Positions 53,987 to 62,286 of a DNA stretch of 64,000 nucleotides are shown one piece after another. Position numbers and translations under genes: made by a program. The notes under the pieces were generated by a model. That model searched no databases and had not been told where the DNA came from. It was given only the letters and a program-made list of their open reading frames with translations. Numbering within the stretch: position 1 is the stretch's first letter; each line of letters starts with the position of its first letter. The DNA comes from Azospirillum canadense (GTDB lineage Bacteria > Pseudomonadota > Alphaproteobacteria > Azospirillales > Azospirillaceae): the NCBI RefSeq assembly GCF_025961225.1, contig NZ_JAOQNG010000001.1, forward strand, positions 2,576,001-2,640,000, read 5' to 3'.

Positions 53987-54013
53987 CCCTCTCCCGCCGG
54001 GGGCGGGAGAGGG
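53987..54013. repeat. GC-rich hairpin between two virion genes
   Basis: CCCTCTCCCGCC and GGCGGGAGAGGG form a perfect 12-bp stem with a GGG loop. It resembles one module of the host intergenic repeats at 10085, 12084 and 25841. No T-tract follows on either strand. Confidence 0.6.
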
Positions 54014-54022
54014 TTGTAGCGC

Positions 54023-54688
54023 TCAATAGAACTTGCTCATGAACTCCAGACGCTGGCGGTCGGCGAGCTGTGCCTGTTCGAGCAGGTTGCGGCGACGGGC
54101 GTTGTCCAGCTCCTGCTGGATTGCCTGGCGCTTGATTTGGTCGATCTGGCCAGCGTCCTGGCGCTCCATCGCGCTGTCGTTGACGGCGCCGAGCAGGATC
54201 GCCTCGCCGGAGCCGTCGGCGGCGCTGACACCGCTGGCCCCCAGCGTGGCACGGGTGCGGGCCATGGTGCGGCGCAGGGCGTCCACCCGCCGCCGCTCCT
54301 CCGCCGCCGCATTGGCGTTGATCTGGGCGAGCTGGGCCGGCGCGCTCCCCTGCTTGTCCGCCATATCAGTGGCTTGGTTGGAGCGCAGCTGGTCAGCGGC
54401 TTGGTTCTGACTCTGCGCCAGCCAGTCCATCTCGCGGGTGCGCTGCTGCTCCGCCTCGACGCGGGCCTGCTCGTCCTTCTGGCGCTGAAGCTCTTGGTCC
54501 TGGCGACGCAGCGCGTCCTCGCGCTGCCATTCCAGCTGCTGCTTCTGCGCCTCATAGGCGTATTTGCGCTCATCGACTTCCCGCTGCGCCTGCGCGCTCG
54601 TCGAGGAGTCGGTGAACTTGCCGACCGTGCCCGCGACGGTGCTCACCGCTGGCAGGGCCGTGGTCACGAGGGATGTGATGCCACCCAT
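54023..54688 (-). CDS. phage internal virion protein-like (coiled coil)
   Basis: 221 aa. A short hydrophobic glycine/alanine start (GGITSLVTTALPAVSTVAGTVGKF) is followed by a very long charged Gln/Glu/Arg-rich helix (about residues 35-120) and a second helical part with GAVNDSAMERQDAG. The size and design resemble gp14-type internal virion proteins of podoviruses, which leave the capsid and help form the DNA channel. ATG 54688 has AAGGTG eight bases upstream and overlaps the previous stop by one base. The assignment is by architecture and position. Confidence 0.65.
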   Translation of the reverse strand: MGGITSLVTTALPAVSTVAGTVGKFTDSSTSAQAQREVDERKYAYEAQKQQLEWQREDALRRQDQELQRQKDEQARVEAEQQRTREMDWLAQSQNQAADQLRSNQATDMADKQGSAPAQLAQINANAAAEERRRVDALRRTMARTRATLGASGVSAADGSGEAILLGAVNDSAMERQDAGQIDQIKRQAIQQELDNARRRNLLEQAQLADRQRLEFMSKFY

Positions 54689-56586
54689 CAGTCGTTCACC
54701 TTCAATTCCATGGTCACGGACAGCAGGGTGAAGGGCAGCGGCGCGTCCTGGCGGATGCGCCACAGCGGCCGGTCGAAGTCGCGCCGCCAGCCGAGCGTGC
54801 GCAGCTTGCGGTCGCCGGAGATGCGCGCCGGCACGCCGCCCGCCGGCTGCGGCCCCGTCCGGTGCAGCGGCAGCTCCTGCAGGCCCCGCCCCAGGTCGGC
54901 GCTGAGCGCCGCCGTCTCCTCCAGCCGGAAGGTGACGGACACCAGCCGCACCGGGTCCGGCACGCTCCCCTGGCCGAGCAGGCTGACCGGCAGCGGCTCG
55001 ACCAGATGGGTGTAAGGCAGCCCGGCCTCCACACGACGGGCCGGCGGGTCGAGCACGATCTTGCCGGCGGCGACGGTGGCCTGCCCGCGCACCACCCCGT
55101 CGGCCACCACCGACAGGGTCCGCCCCTCCAGGTGGTCAAGCCCGCTCCACACCGCGGTCGCCGTGTCGTGGTCGCCGACCAGCGCCGCGTCCAGGTTCAG
55201 GTCGTCGTCGAAGCGCTCGACGCTCCAGCGCCCGGCGCGGTCGATCAGCGCGTAGACCTCGTCCCCGACCACAGCGACGGAGCGCACAGCCCCGTCCGTC
55301 TCCAGCCGGGTCCAGGCGGTCACCTGCTCCAGCCGGTAGACGGTCAAGGCACCCAGCGAGCCGTCCTCCATCGCCACGAACATCAGCCGGCGGCTCTGGT
55401 CGTAATCCTGGTCGCGCGGGTTCACCACGAGGTGCCGCGCCAGCAGGGCGAGGTCGTTGGCTTGGTAGGCGGCCTCCGTGTCAGTGTAGAGGAACTCGCG
55501 GATCTCCTTGCCGTTGCGCGACACGAACAGCGTCGCGCCGTCCACATCGCGCGGCGGGACGGAGCGGTCGACCGGCGAGCCGATGCGCGTCTGCCGCGTC
55601 ACCTGGATGTTCTGCGGCGTCAGCGGGTCGCCCGACACCATGTACTCCGCGCCCGAGGTGAAGAGCTGCAGGTGCCGCCCGGAGAAGACGGCGCGGATGG
55701 CGTTCACCTGGTCGGACAGGATGCCGAACTCGATGGCCTCGTCGTCCTTGCCGGTGCCGAGGTCGAAGTTCCACAGGTCGGCGGAGCGCGACAACCAGAG
55801 CCGGTTCGGCAGGTCGCGCGACCCGCCGACGACCAGCCGGTCCTGGTGGAACGCCGCCGACACCGGCCAGCCGCGCAAGGGGGAGAAGGACTGCTCGTCC
55901 CACACCGTGGCCACGTTCGTGTTGGGCAGTGCCTCCACCACCGTGGCGTTGACCTGGGTGGCGGAGACGACGCCGGTCACCCTCAGCTGCTTGCCTTGGA
56001 TGCGCAGCCGCGTGCCGTCGTGCTTCGGGTCGAAGACGGCGGCCGAGGCCGTGACCGTGATGGCACCCGTGGTGCCGGACGGGGTCAGCGTCACGGCCGC
56101 GTCGGCGAAGCGGTAGAAGGGCATCAGCACCTTCTCGCCGTCCGTCCCATAGGACCAGTCCGACAGCGTCCAGTGCCCATCCGCGCCGCCGCGCGTCAGC
56201 TTGCGCGGCGGCACGTCGGGGTGGCAGACCAGCAGCGTATCCGCCGACTGCGTCCAGGTGATCTGGCGAAGCTGCGCCGCGGTCCAGGGGGCGTCCGCCG
56301 TAGCGACGCGCACGTCGTCCTCGTAGACGTCGATCTTGCCGTCGGAGAAGACCAGCAGGTAGGTCTGCTCCGTGTTGAACTCGAAGGCGACCAGCCGCCC
56401 GTCGCCCCGCGCTCCGTCCACGAAGGCGAGGCCGGAGCGGCGGGTGATCCCGCCCGTGGGGTGAATGAACAGGTTGCGCAAGGACAGCGCCCCATTGTCG
56501 TAGGCGCGCAGGTCGCCGCGCCCGAGCAGGCGGCGCGACACCTCGCCCGCCGTGAAGTTCGTCTTGATCTGGGTGACCCGCGGCAT
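54688..56586 (-). CDS. phage tail tubular protein B-like (tail nozzle)
   Basis: 632 aa, mostly beta-strand. It starts MPRVTQIKTNFTAGEVSRRLLGRGDL with a segment NLFIHPTGGITRRSGLAFVDG, a beginning common to large podovirus tail tube/stabilisation proteins. The central part (FHQDRLVVGGSRDLPNRLWLSRS, FTSGAEYMVSGDPLTP) resembles a propeller-type repeat. It is encoded directly after the tail tubular A-like gene, with which it overlaps by one base (TGATG). Family resemblance plus position support the call; the fold was not checked. Confidence 0.8.
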   Translation of the reverse strand: MPRVTQIKTNFTAGEVSRRLLGRGDLRAYDNGALSLRNLFIHPTGGITRRSGLAFVDGARGDGRLVAFEFNTEQTYLLVFSDGKIDVYEDDVRVATADAPWTAAQLRQITWTQSADTLLVCHPDVPPRKLTRGGADGHWTLSDWSYGTDGEKVLMPFYRFADAAVTLTPSGTTGAITVTASAAVFDPKHDGTRLRIQGKQLRVTGVVSATQVNATVVEALPNTNVATVWDEQSFSPLRGWPVSAAFHQDRLVVGGSRDLPNRLWLSRSADLWNFDLGTGKDDEAIEFGILSDQVNAIRAVFSGRHLQLFTSGAEYMVSGDPLTPQNIQVTRQTRIGSPVDRSVPPRDVDGATLFVSRNGKEIREFLYTDTEAAYQANDLALLARHLVVNPRDQDYDQSRRLMFVAMEDGSLGALTVYRLEQVTAWTRLETDGAVRSVAVVGDEVYALIDRAGRWSVERFDDDLNLDAALVGDHDTATAVWSGLDHLEGRTLSVVADGVVRGQATVAAGKIVLDPPARRVEAGLPYTHLVEPLPVSLLGQGSVPDPVRLVSVTFRLEETAALSADLGRGLQELPLHRTGPQPAGGVPARISGDRKLRTLGWRRDFDRPLWRIRQDAPLPFTLLSVTMELKVND

Positions 56587-57155
56587 CAGCCCCTCGCGTC
56601 GATCAGGGTGAAGTCTTCGAAGCCCGGCTGGCTGTCCTGCTGCCTGTCGATCTGGCGGGCGCGGCGGAACTCCGCCTCCGCCAGCCGTTGCAGCAGGTCG
56701 GCGCGGCTGGAATTCTCGGTCAGGGGGATGCAGAACTCCGCGGCCAGACGGGCGATCAGCGCCTGGTCGAAGAAGGGAGGAAAGTCCTCCTCCGCCGGGC
56801 GGCCGATATAGGTGAGCGTCACCGTGTCGCTGTCCGCCTGCAGCGTCCGCCCGGCGATGCGGCAGTCGAGCCCCCGCCCCCGCCCGCCGGCCCCGGCGCC
56901 AAGCGCGCGCAGGAAATCGGCCGGCAGCTGGAAGGCGGCGGAAAAGTCCGCGACCGGCCCGTCGGCGAGCCGCGGCAGCGTGGCCTGCCGCGTGGCGAAG
57001 CTCCAGGGGTTGGCCGACAAGAGCGCGTCGCGCGCCGGCTCATAGAGGGCGTCGGCCACCTCCGCCTCGGCGGTGCCCTCGTCGAAGGCGGTGATCGCCG
57101 TCGCGCCGATCTTGATCAGCGCGCGGCTGCACAGCCCGACCGCGGTCAGTGCCAT
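56586..57155 (-). CDS. phage tail tubular protein A-like (adaptor)
   Basis: 189 aa. It begins MALTAVGLCSRALIKIGATAI with AEVADALYEPARDALLSANPWSFATRQ, the conserved helical start of T7 gp11-type adaptor proteins, which join the portal to the tail nozzle. FQLPADFLRAL is also typical. Followed immediately by the nozzle-type gene. Confidence 0.85.
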   Translation of the reverse strand: MALTAVGLCSRALIKIGATAITAFDEGTAEAEVADALYEPARDALLSANPWSFATRQATLPRLADGPVADFSAAFQLPADFLRALGAGAGGRGRGLDCRIAGRTLQADSDTVTLTYIGRPAEEDFPPFFDQALIARLAAEFCIPLTENSSRADLLQRLAEAEFRRARQIDRQQDSQPGFEDFTLIDARG

Positions 57156-57244
57156 GGGTTCGATCCTTCGAAGGAATGAAGGGATGGAAAGGGGCGGCCC
57201 GCTGGAAACGGAACCGCCCTTGCCGGATCAGCTGATGTTGCCCA

Positions 57245-57514
57245 TCAGTCGACGTTGCTGCTGCCGAAGGGCGTGATGTTGGTGGCGTCCACCACGCCGG
57301 CGGCATTGGAGCCGACCACGAACACGCCGGTGACCGGCGCGCCGTCGGTGTCGGTGTTGGCGAGGATCATGTCGCCGACCCGCAGCAGGTCGGTGGCGCC
57401 GTTGAAATAGCCGCGGGTGTCCACCTCGGTCGCGAGGTCGACGGTGGTGTAGTGCCAGAGCGTGAAGCCGTTCGCGTAGGCGAGCACGCTCAGGTCCTTC
57501 GAGGCGTAGGCCAT
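57245..57514 (-). CDS. small phage virion-associated protein (89 aa)
   Basis: Beginning MAYASKDLSVLAYANGFTLWHY, with GDMILANTDTDGAPVTGVFVVGSN near the middle. Beta-rich, without charged clusters. Genes of this sort directly after the capsid gene in podoviruses encode capsid decoration or head-tail proteins. The function is inferred from location between capsid and adaptor. Confidence 0.65.
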   Translation of the reverse strand: MAYASKDLSVLAYANGFTLWHYTTVDLATEVDTRGYFNGATDLLRVGDMILANTDTDGAPVTGVFVVGSNAAGVVDATNITPFGSSNVD

Positions 57515-57572
57515 GGGAAGAACTCCTGGAATGGGGGGATGAGTGCGCGAAAGCGCGAGGCGCGCGGCCGCG

Positions 57573-58391
57573 TCAGCTTTCCAGGCAGCGCAGCGTGACG
57601 ACGCCGGCCGCGTCGATCAGGGCGGCGCCCTGGCTCATCATGTTGTTGACGAAGTGCGCGGCGCGGTCGCCGTGCCAGCTGATGTCGGTCTTCACGTCGG
57701 CGCCGGACGCGTGGCCGACCGCCGTCTTGTGGAACCAGTGGCACAGCCGCACGCCGCCCGCGGCCTTCAGGCCGGAATGCGGCATCCACAGCGTGCCCAG
57801 CCAGCGCTTGGCCTGGGTGCCGCGCCAGGGCAGCTCGTCGGGGCCCACATACTGGGTGCTGGCGAACTCCTCGATGCCGAGGAGCTGGCTCCACTGCTTC
57901 CAGCCGACGACGGCGTAGCGCTGGCCGTCGTCCGGCACGTCGGCCTCGCCCAGCAGCTCGAAGGCTTCCAGAACCTTGTTCTTGGTCAGGCCGTCGCTGG
58001 CGGAGCCGGCGTAGTTGGTGGACTTGTCCAGCTCCGCGATGATCAGCTCGTCGGTCTTGCGGCCCAGCGCGTAGGCGCCGGCGTTGGCGATGATCTGGCG
58101 CTCGTCGATGTTGGTCTTCAGCTCGTCCAGCCGGTCGACCCAATCGCCGGCGTAGAAGTCGTACAGCGTGCATTCCACCGGGGTGTGGTCCAGGTTCATG
58201 ACCGGCACCGCGCCGTGGCGCGCCTTGGTCGAGGCCGTGCCCTTGCCGACCTTCTGGAAGACGGTGGACGCGCCCTGGACGTTGTTCTTGGTGCGCACCG
58301 TGTTGCGCAGCTTGGAGCCCATGCGCTGGTAGGCCTCGTGCACTTCGCGTTCGAACTGCTTGACGAAGGCCTGGGCGATCGAGGTGGACAT
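57573..58391 (-). CDS. phage major capsid protein
   Basis: 272 aa. N-arm (AQAFVKQFEREVHEAYQRMGSKLRNTV) then the beta/alpha HK97-type body, with DERQIIANAGAYALGRKTDELIIAELD near residue 100 (partly quoted). The place downstream of the scaffold gene, the length and the pattern fit capsid proteins of podoviruses. ATG 58391 is the start. The normal order scaffold-capsid is interrupted here by a GGDEF-EAL gene. Confidence 0.82.
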   Translation of the reverse strand: MSTSIAQAFVKQFEREVHEAYQRMGSKLRNTVRTKNNVQGASTVFQKVGKGTASTKARHGAVPVMNLDHTPVECTLYDFYAGDWVDRLDELKTNIDERQIIANAGAYALGRKTDELIIAELDKSTNYAGSASDGLTKNKVLEAFELLGEADVPDDGQRYAVVGWKQWSQLLGIEEFASTQYVGPDELPWRGTQAKRWLGTLWMPHSGLKAAGGVRLCHWFHKTAVGHASGADVKTDISWHGDRAAHFVNNMMSQGAALIDAAGVVTLRCLES

Positions 58392-58505
58392 GTGACTTTG
58401 ATCCTTTCGCGTTCAGCGGGATCCCGTCCGGCGGGAAGCAGTCCGCCACCCGGTTGTCGGCCATGCCCAAGGGCATGCCCGGCCGCGGGCGAAGCGCGAA
58501 AAAGA

Positions 58506-58546
58506 AAAGGGCTGGCCGGGCCTTTCGGTTGTCCGGCCAGCCCTTT
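58506..58546 (-). terminator. strong terminator of the prophage GGDEF-EAL gene
   Basis: AAAGGGCTGGCCGG and CCGGCCAGCCCTTT form a perfect 14-bp stem with a 13-base loop. Read on the minus strand it is followed by TTCTTTTT. It lies between the GGDEF-EAL stop and the capsid start, so capsid transcription must either read through or start downstream. Confidence 0.87.
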
Positions 58547-58667
58547 CCAGGACAGGCGTGAGGGGAGTTGGGAGGTGCCGCCGCCCGTCATGAGAGGGGA
58601 GACACTTCGGGCGTTGGCAAGTCCGTTTCTAGGACTTTACGCCATTCATGTCAAGATTTTTTTCCTG

Positions 58668-61010
58668 TTACGCCCGCTGCTTGATCCGCTTCACCAGCAG
58701 GTCGGCGGCCTGGGCGGCCGGGGCGGGGCGGCCGGTCAGCCAGCCCTGGACGAGCGTGCAGTTGTGGTGGCGCAGGAAGTTGGCCTGCTCCGGCTTCTCC
58801 ACCCCTTCGGCCACCACGTCCAGGCCCAGCATGTCGGCCATGGCGATGATGGTAGAGACGATGCCGTTGTCCTCGCGCACGGACGGCACGCCGTTGACGA
58901 AGGAGCGGTCGATTTTCAGCGTCGTCACCGGCAGCCGCTTCAGGTAGCTGAGCGAGGAGTGGCCGGTGCCGAAGTCGTCCACCGCCACGCGGATGCCCAT
59001 GGCTTTCAGCGCGGCCAGCACCTCCAGCGCGTGGTCCATGTCCTGCATCACCGCACCCTCGGTGATTTCCAGCTCCACGAGGTCGGGCGACAGGCCGTGC
59101 CGGTCGATGATGCGGCGGAAATCCTCCGCCGAATGGTGCCGCAGGTGGCGGGGAGAGATGTTGACGGCCACCGGCACCGGGTCCAGCCCGTCGTCCAGCC
59201 AGGCGCGCAGCTGCCGGCAGGCCTCGTCCAGCACCCAGTCGCCCAGCGGCACGATGAAGCCGGTGTCCTCGGCGACCGGGATGAACTCGCCGGGGGAGAT
59301 CATGCCGTGGCCCGGCTTTTCCCAGCGCAGCAGCGCCTCGAACCCCTCCAGCGAGAAGTCGATCAGCGACACCTTGGGCTGGTAGTGCAGCTGGAACTGC
59401 CCGCCGGCCAGCGCCGTGCGGAGGTCGCGGTCAAGCGCCAGGTGGCGGTGCGCCTGGTCGGCCAGCTCCTTGCGGAAGAAGGCGTGGCGCCGCCCGCCCA
59501 GCCGCTTGGCGGCGTACAGCGCGGTGTCGGCGGCGCGGATCAGCTCCTGCGCGCTGTCGGCGTGGTCGGGATAGAGCGCGATGCCGATGGACGGGGTGAC
59601 GTAATGCTCCGTCCCCATCAGCAGGACGGGCTCGTCGAAGGCGGCCAGGACGCGCCCGGCGATCATCGCCGCCTCCTCGCCGTCGCGAACCTCCTCCAGG
59701 ATCACCGCAAAGTCGTCCGTGCCGATGCGACCGACCGTGTCACTCGCCCGCACCGTCACGGCAATCCGCGTCGCCACCTCCTGCAGCAGCAGGTCGCCGG
59801 CGTGGTGGCCCATGGTGTCGGTGATCAGCTTGAAGCGTGACAGGTCCAGGCACAGCACGGCGAAGCAGCGCGCGTGGCGGCGCGCCCGCTCGATCGCCGA
59901 CTCCAGCAGCGATTCGACCAGCGCCCGGTTCGGCAACCCGGTCAGCCGGTCGCGCGTCGCCAGCCGCAGCAGCTCCCGTTCGTGGCGCAGGCGCTGCGTC
60001 ATGTCGGCCAGCGCGCAGACGTAGCTGCGCCGCCCGTGCACGTCCAGGCAGGACACGGTCAGCGAGACCTCGGCCCGGCCACCCAGATCCTGGTCCCCGC
60101 GCTCGATGCCCAGTTCCTCGGCCCGTTCGGTCCGGCCGCACCCCCCTCCGCCGTCCTTTCCACCCTGCCCGCCCAGCAGCGCGGCGACGCGCTCGCGGTC
60201 CGCCTCGGCGAACAGGGTGGTGAAGCGCCGGCCCAGCAGCTGCGCGCCCGGCACGCCGAACAGCGCCACGGCGGCCGGGTTGTGCTCCTCCACCAGCCCG
60301 TCCTCGCCGACCAGCACGATGGCTTCGCCGACGTTGTTCATGATGCCGAACAGGCGCTCGTCGCGCTCGATCAGGGCACCGGCGGCCCGACGGAAGAACT
60401 CCATGGCGCGGGCCATGGCGCCGAACTCGTCGGCGCGCTCGCGGCCGGGGATGTCGATGGCGGTGTTGCCCTGGGTCAGCTGCTCCATGCGCGCCGACAG
60501 CGCCTCCACCGGGCCCAGCACCTGCTCCGACAGGAAGACGGACAGCGGCCAACTCAGCACCAGCAGCACCGCCAGGAACAGCGTGAAGGCCAGCGCCTCC
60601 ACCGCGAACTCGCGGTCGATGTCCTCCGTCTCGGACATGGCCGCGACGGTCCAGCCCCACGGGGCGAACACCACGCTTCTGAGGATGGCCGCCTCGTCCG
60701 TGCCATCCGGCGACCAGTGCGCCGGCACGCGCCCGTCGGTGAACACGCTGACATGGAACGGGTCGCGCCCGAGCGCCCGCAGGGCCAGCCGCGCCTGGGA
60801 CTGGGCCTCCTCCCGCCGCAGCGAGCCCGCCTCCACGGCGGCGTTCATTTCGGCGAGCATCGCGTGGGCCGAGTCGACCAGCGCGGTGGTCAGGCGCCCG
60901 CGTTCGGAGATCAAGCCGCTGCGCAGCATGTACAGTGCGGGGATCGCTGCCATCAGGCAGCCGATCAGCCCGATCCAGGTCAGCCAGCGAATCTTGCGGC
61001 GCAACGTCAT
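58668..61010 (-). CDS. membrane sensor GGDEF-EAL protein inside the prophage (candidate c-di-GMP moron)
   Basis: 780 aa. Residues 10-30 and about 138-163 are membrane helices flanking a roughly 105-residue periplasmic sensor of the Cache type; a HAMP region follows (163-215), then a PAS-like domain (215-340), a GGDEF fold (345-510) and an EAL domain (525-775). The cyclase motif is GTDDF at 430-434, so cyclase activity is doubtful; the EAL set is intact (EAL at 558-560, LEITEGAVM, DDFGTGHSSLSYL, AEGVEK). Predicted phosphodiesterase responding to an external ligand. It lies between scaffold and major capsid genes of a podovirus, with an AT-rich region upstream and its own terminator. No phage protein of this kind is part of known virion assembly. 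Confidence 0.93.
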   Translation of the reverse strand: MTLRRKIRWLTWIGLIGCLMAAIPALYMLRSGLISERGRLTTALVDSAHAMLAEMNAAVEAGSLRREEAQSQARLALRALGRDPFHVSVFTDGRVPAHWSPDGTDEAAILRSVVFAPWGWTVAAMSETEDIDREFAVEALAFTLFLAVLLVLSWPLSVFLSEQVLGPVEALSARMEQLTQGNTAIDIPGRERADEFGAMARAMEFFRRAAGALIERDERLFGIMNNVGEAIVLVGEDGLVEEHNPAAVALFGVPGAQLLGRRFTTLFAEADRERVAALLGGQGGKDGGGGCGRTERAEELGIERGDQDLGGRAEVSLTVSCLDVHGRRSYVCALADMTQRLRHERELLRLATRDRLTGLPNRALVESLLESAIERARRHARCFAVLCLDLSRFKLITDTMGHHAGDLLLQEVATRIAVTVRASDTVGRIGTDDFAVILEEVRDGEEAAMIAGRVLAAFDEPVLLMGTEHYVTPSIGIALYPDHADSAQELIRAADTALYAAKRLGGRRHAFFRKELADQAHRHLALDRDLRTALAGGQFQLHYQPKVSLIDFSLEGFEALLRWEKPGHGMISPGEFIPVAEDTGFIVPLGDWVLDEACRQLRAWLDDGLDPVPVAVNISPRHLRHHSAEDFRRIIDRHGLSPDLVELEITEGAVMQDMDHALEVLAALKAMGIRVAVDDFGTGHSSLSYLKRLPVTTLKIDRSFVNGVPSVREDNGIVSTIIAMADMLGLDVVAEGVEKPEQANFLRHHNCTLVQGWLTGRPAPAAQAADLLVKRIKQRA

Positions 61011-61223
61011 GGGAAGTCCGGCAGCCCGTCCACGCGTGCGGCCGGTTGCATCCGGCCGGTTGTCTTTGCGTAACGGAGCCTCGCTTTTTTATGTCATATG
61101 CGCAACAACCAAGTGGCCGCCGCAAACGTTCGCGCCATTATTTTGCCGAATACCGCGGCATTTTGACACATTCGCCACATACCCCCCGGAGCGGCCGCCG
61201 CTCCGGGGGATGCGTCGGCAGCG

Positions 61224-61967
61224 TCAGCCCGCGTTGGGGTACAGGCGCTGGAAACCCTCCGTGACGCGCGCCACGACCGCCGGGTCGCGCTCCCGCCAAT
61301 AGCGCGGGTCGCGCATCAGGGCCTGAAGCTCGCCCTCGCCGCCGCCGGGCGCCGGGGCGGCGGGCATCGACAGGGCCGACGGCTCGGTCCCCGACATCAT
61401 GCGGTACATCGCCATGACCCCTTCGTAGGTCGTGGACAGCCCCTCCACCGCCGCCCGCGGCAGGGCCTTGCCGGCCCAGGCGAGAAGCTGGCGCGACACA
61501 TCCCGCCAGCGCTCCTCGCCGCCGAACTGGGTGACCAGCCGCTCGATCTCGCGCTCCGCCTGGAACTCGGCGGCGACCTCCTGGATCAGCGGGACCATCC
61601 GCTCGGCGGCGAGGTCGTAGACCAGCTGCGCCTGCTCCGGCGTGAAGCCGGCCTCGTGCAGGCGGCCGTTGATCGCCGTGTCGGGGTGGAACAGCCCGTG
61701 GTCGCAGGCGATGCAATAGCCCTCCGGCCCGTCCGGCACGCCCAGCATCTTCAGCAGGGCCGGCCGGTCGGGCTCGACCGCGGGAGCGTCGGCCAGGGCC
61801 GCGGGAGCGGCGGGAGGAGCGGACAGGCGCCGCTCCAGCTCCAGGTAGGACTTCAGCAACGCGTCCACGCGCACGGCCCCGGTTTGCGGGTCGCGGAACT
61901 TCTCCGGCACCGACGGCTCGGGCGCGGTGGTGCCGGGGACGGGGGAGGTCAGCAGGTTTTCGGCCAT
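61224..61967 (-). CDS. phage scaffold (capsid assembly) protein
   Basis: 247 aa from ATG 61967 (GGAG eight bases upstream). Acidic and helical, with an N-terminal segment VPEKFRDPQTGAVRVDALLKSYLELERRL that is recurrent in podovirus scaffold proteins, and a C-terminal PRYWRERDPAVVARVTEGFQRLYP which resembles the capsid-binding end. It chaperones prohead assembly. Position after portal and before capsid supports the call. Confidence 0.83.
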   Translation of the reverse strand: MAENLLTSPVPGTTAPEPSVPEKFRDPQTGAVRVDALLKSYLELERRLSAPPAAPAALADAPAVEPDRPALLKMLGVPDGPEGYCIACDHGLFHPDTAINGRLHEAGFTPEQAQLVYDLAAERMVPLIQEVAAEFQAEREIERLVTQFGGEERWRDVSRQLLAWAGKALPRAAVEGLSTTYEGVMAMYRMMSGTEPSALSMPAAPAPGGGEGELQALMRDPRYWRERDPAVVARVTEGFQRLYPNAG

Positions 61968-61998
61968 GGGGGACTCCGGTCTGTGGAAGGAAGGGGGA

Positions 61999-62286
61999 TT
62001 AGGCGCCCTGCCCGCGAAAGGTTCCGCGCGCGGCTCCGCGGGCAACGAGGGCGAGGATTACGGCGACCAGCTGGCGCTGGCCTTCGAGGTGGCGCAGCGC
62101 CGCGTCGGGCGCGTCGGGACCCAGCGCGCGGCCCAGCGTCATCGCCCGCAGGGTGTTCAGCACGCGCTCCCCGTCCGGCCCGGCGAAGCAGCGGGCGAAG
62201 GCGGGCGCCGGGTCATTGGCCAACAGGTCCGCCGGCGGCCCCGCGGGGGACGCGTCGAGCGCCCCCCATCCATCGCGGTCAGGCAT
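61999..62286 (-). CDS. Bbp19-like phage protein
   Basis: 95 aa. ARCFAGPDGERVLNTLRAMTLGRALGP and ALRHLEGQRQLVAVI match the pattern of the Bbp19-type domain known from Bordetella podovirus BPP-1 and relatives, encoded next to the portal gene. No biochemical role is established. Its start overlaps the portal stop by eight bases. Confidence 0.8.
   Translation of the reverse strand: MPDRDGWGALDASPAGPPADLLANDPAPAFARCFAGPDGERVLNTLRAMTLGRALGPDAPDAALRHLEGQRQLVAVILALVARGAARGTFRGQGA

Noticed and set aside
50373..54026. A single 1217-aa protein joining terminase with an upstream frame
   Set aside because: Only the last 519 residues are terminase; the rest is an out-of-frame reading of the tail fibre gene, and an ATG at 51932 overlaps the tail fibre stop.
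57543..59840. 765-codon plus-strand open frame across capsid and GGDEF-EAL genes
   Set aside because: Antisense shadow of two well-supported minus-strand genes; low-complexity Ala/Arg/Gly translation.
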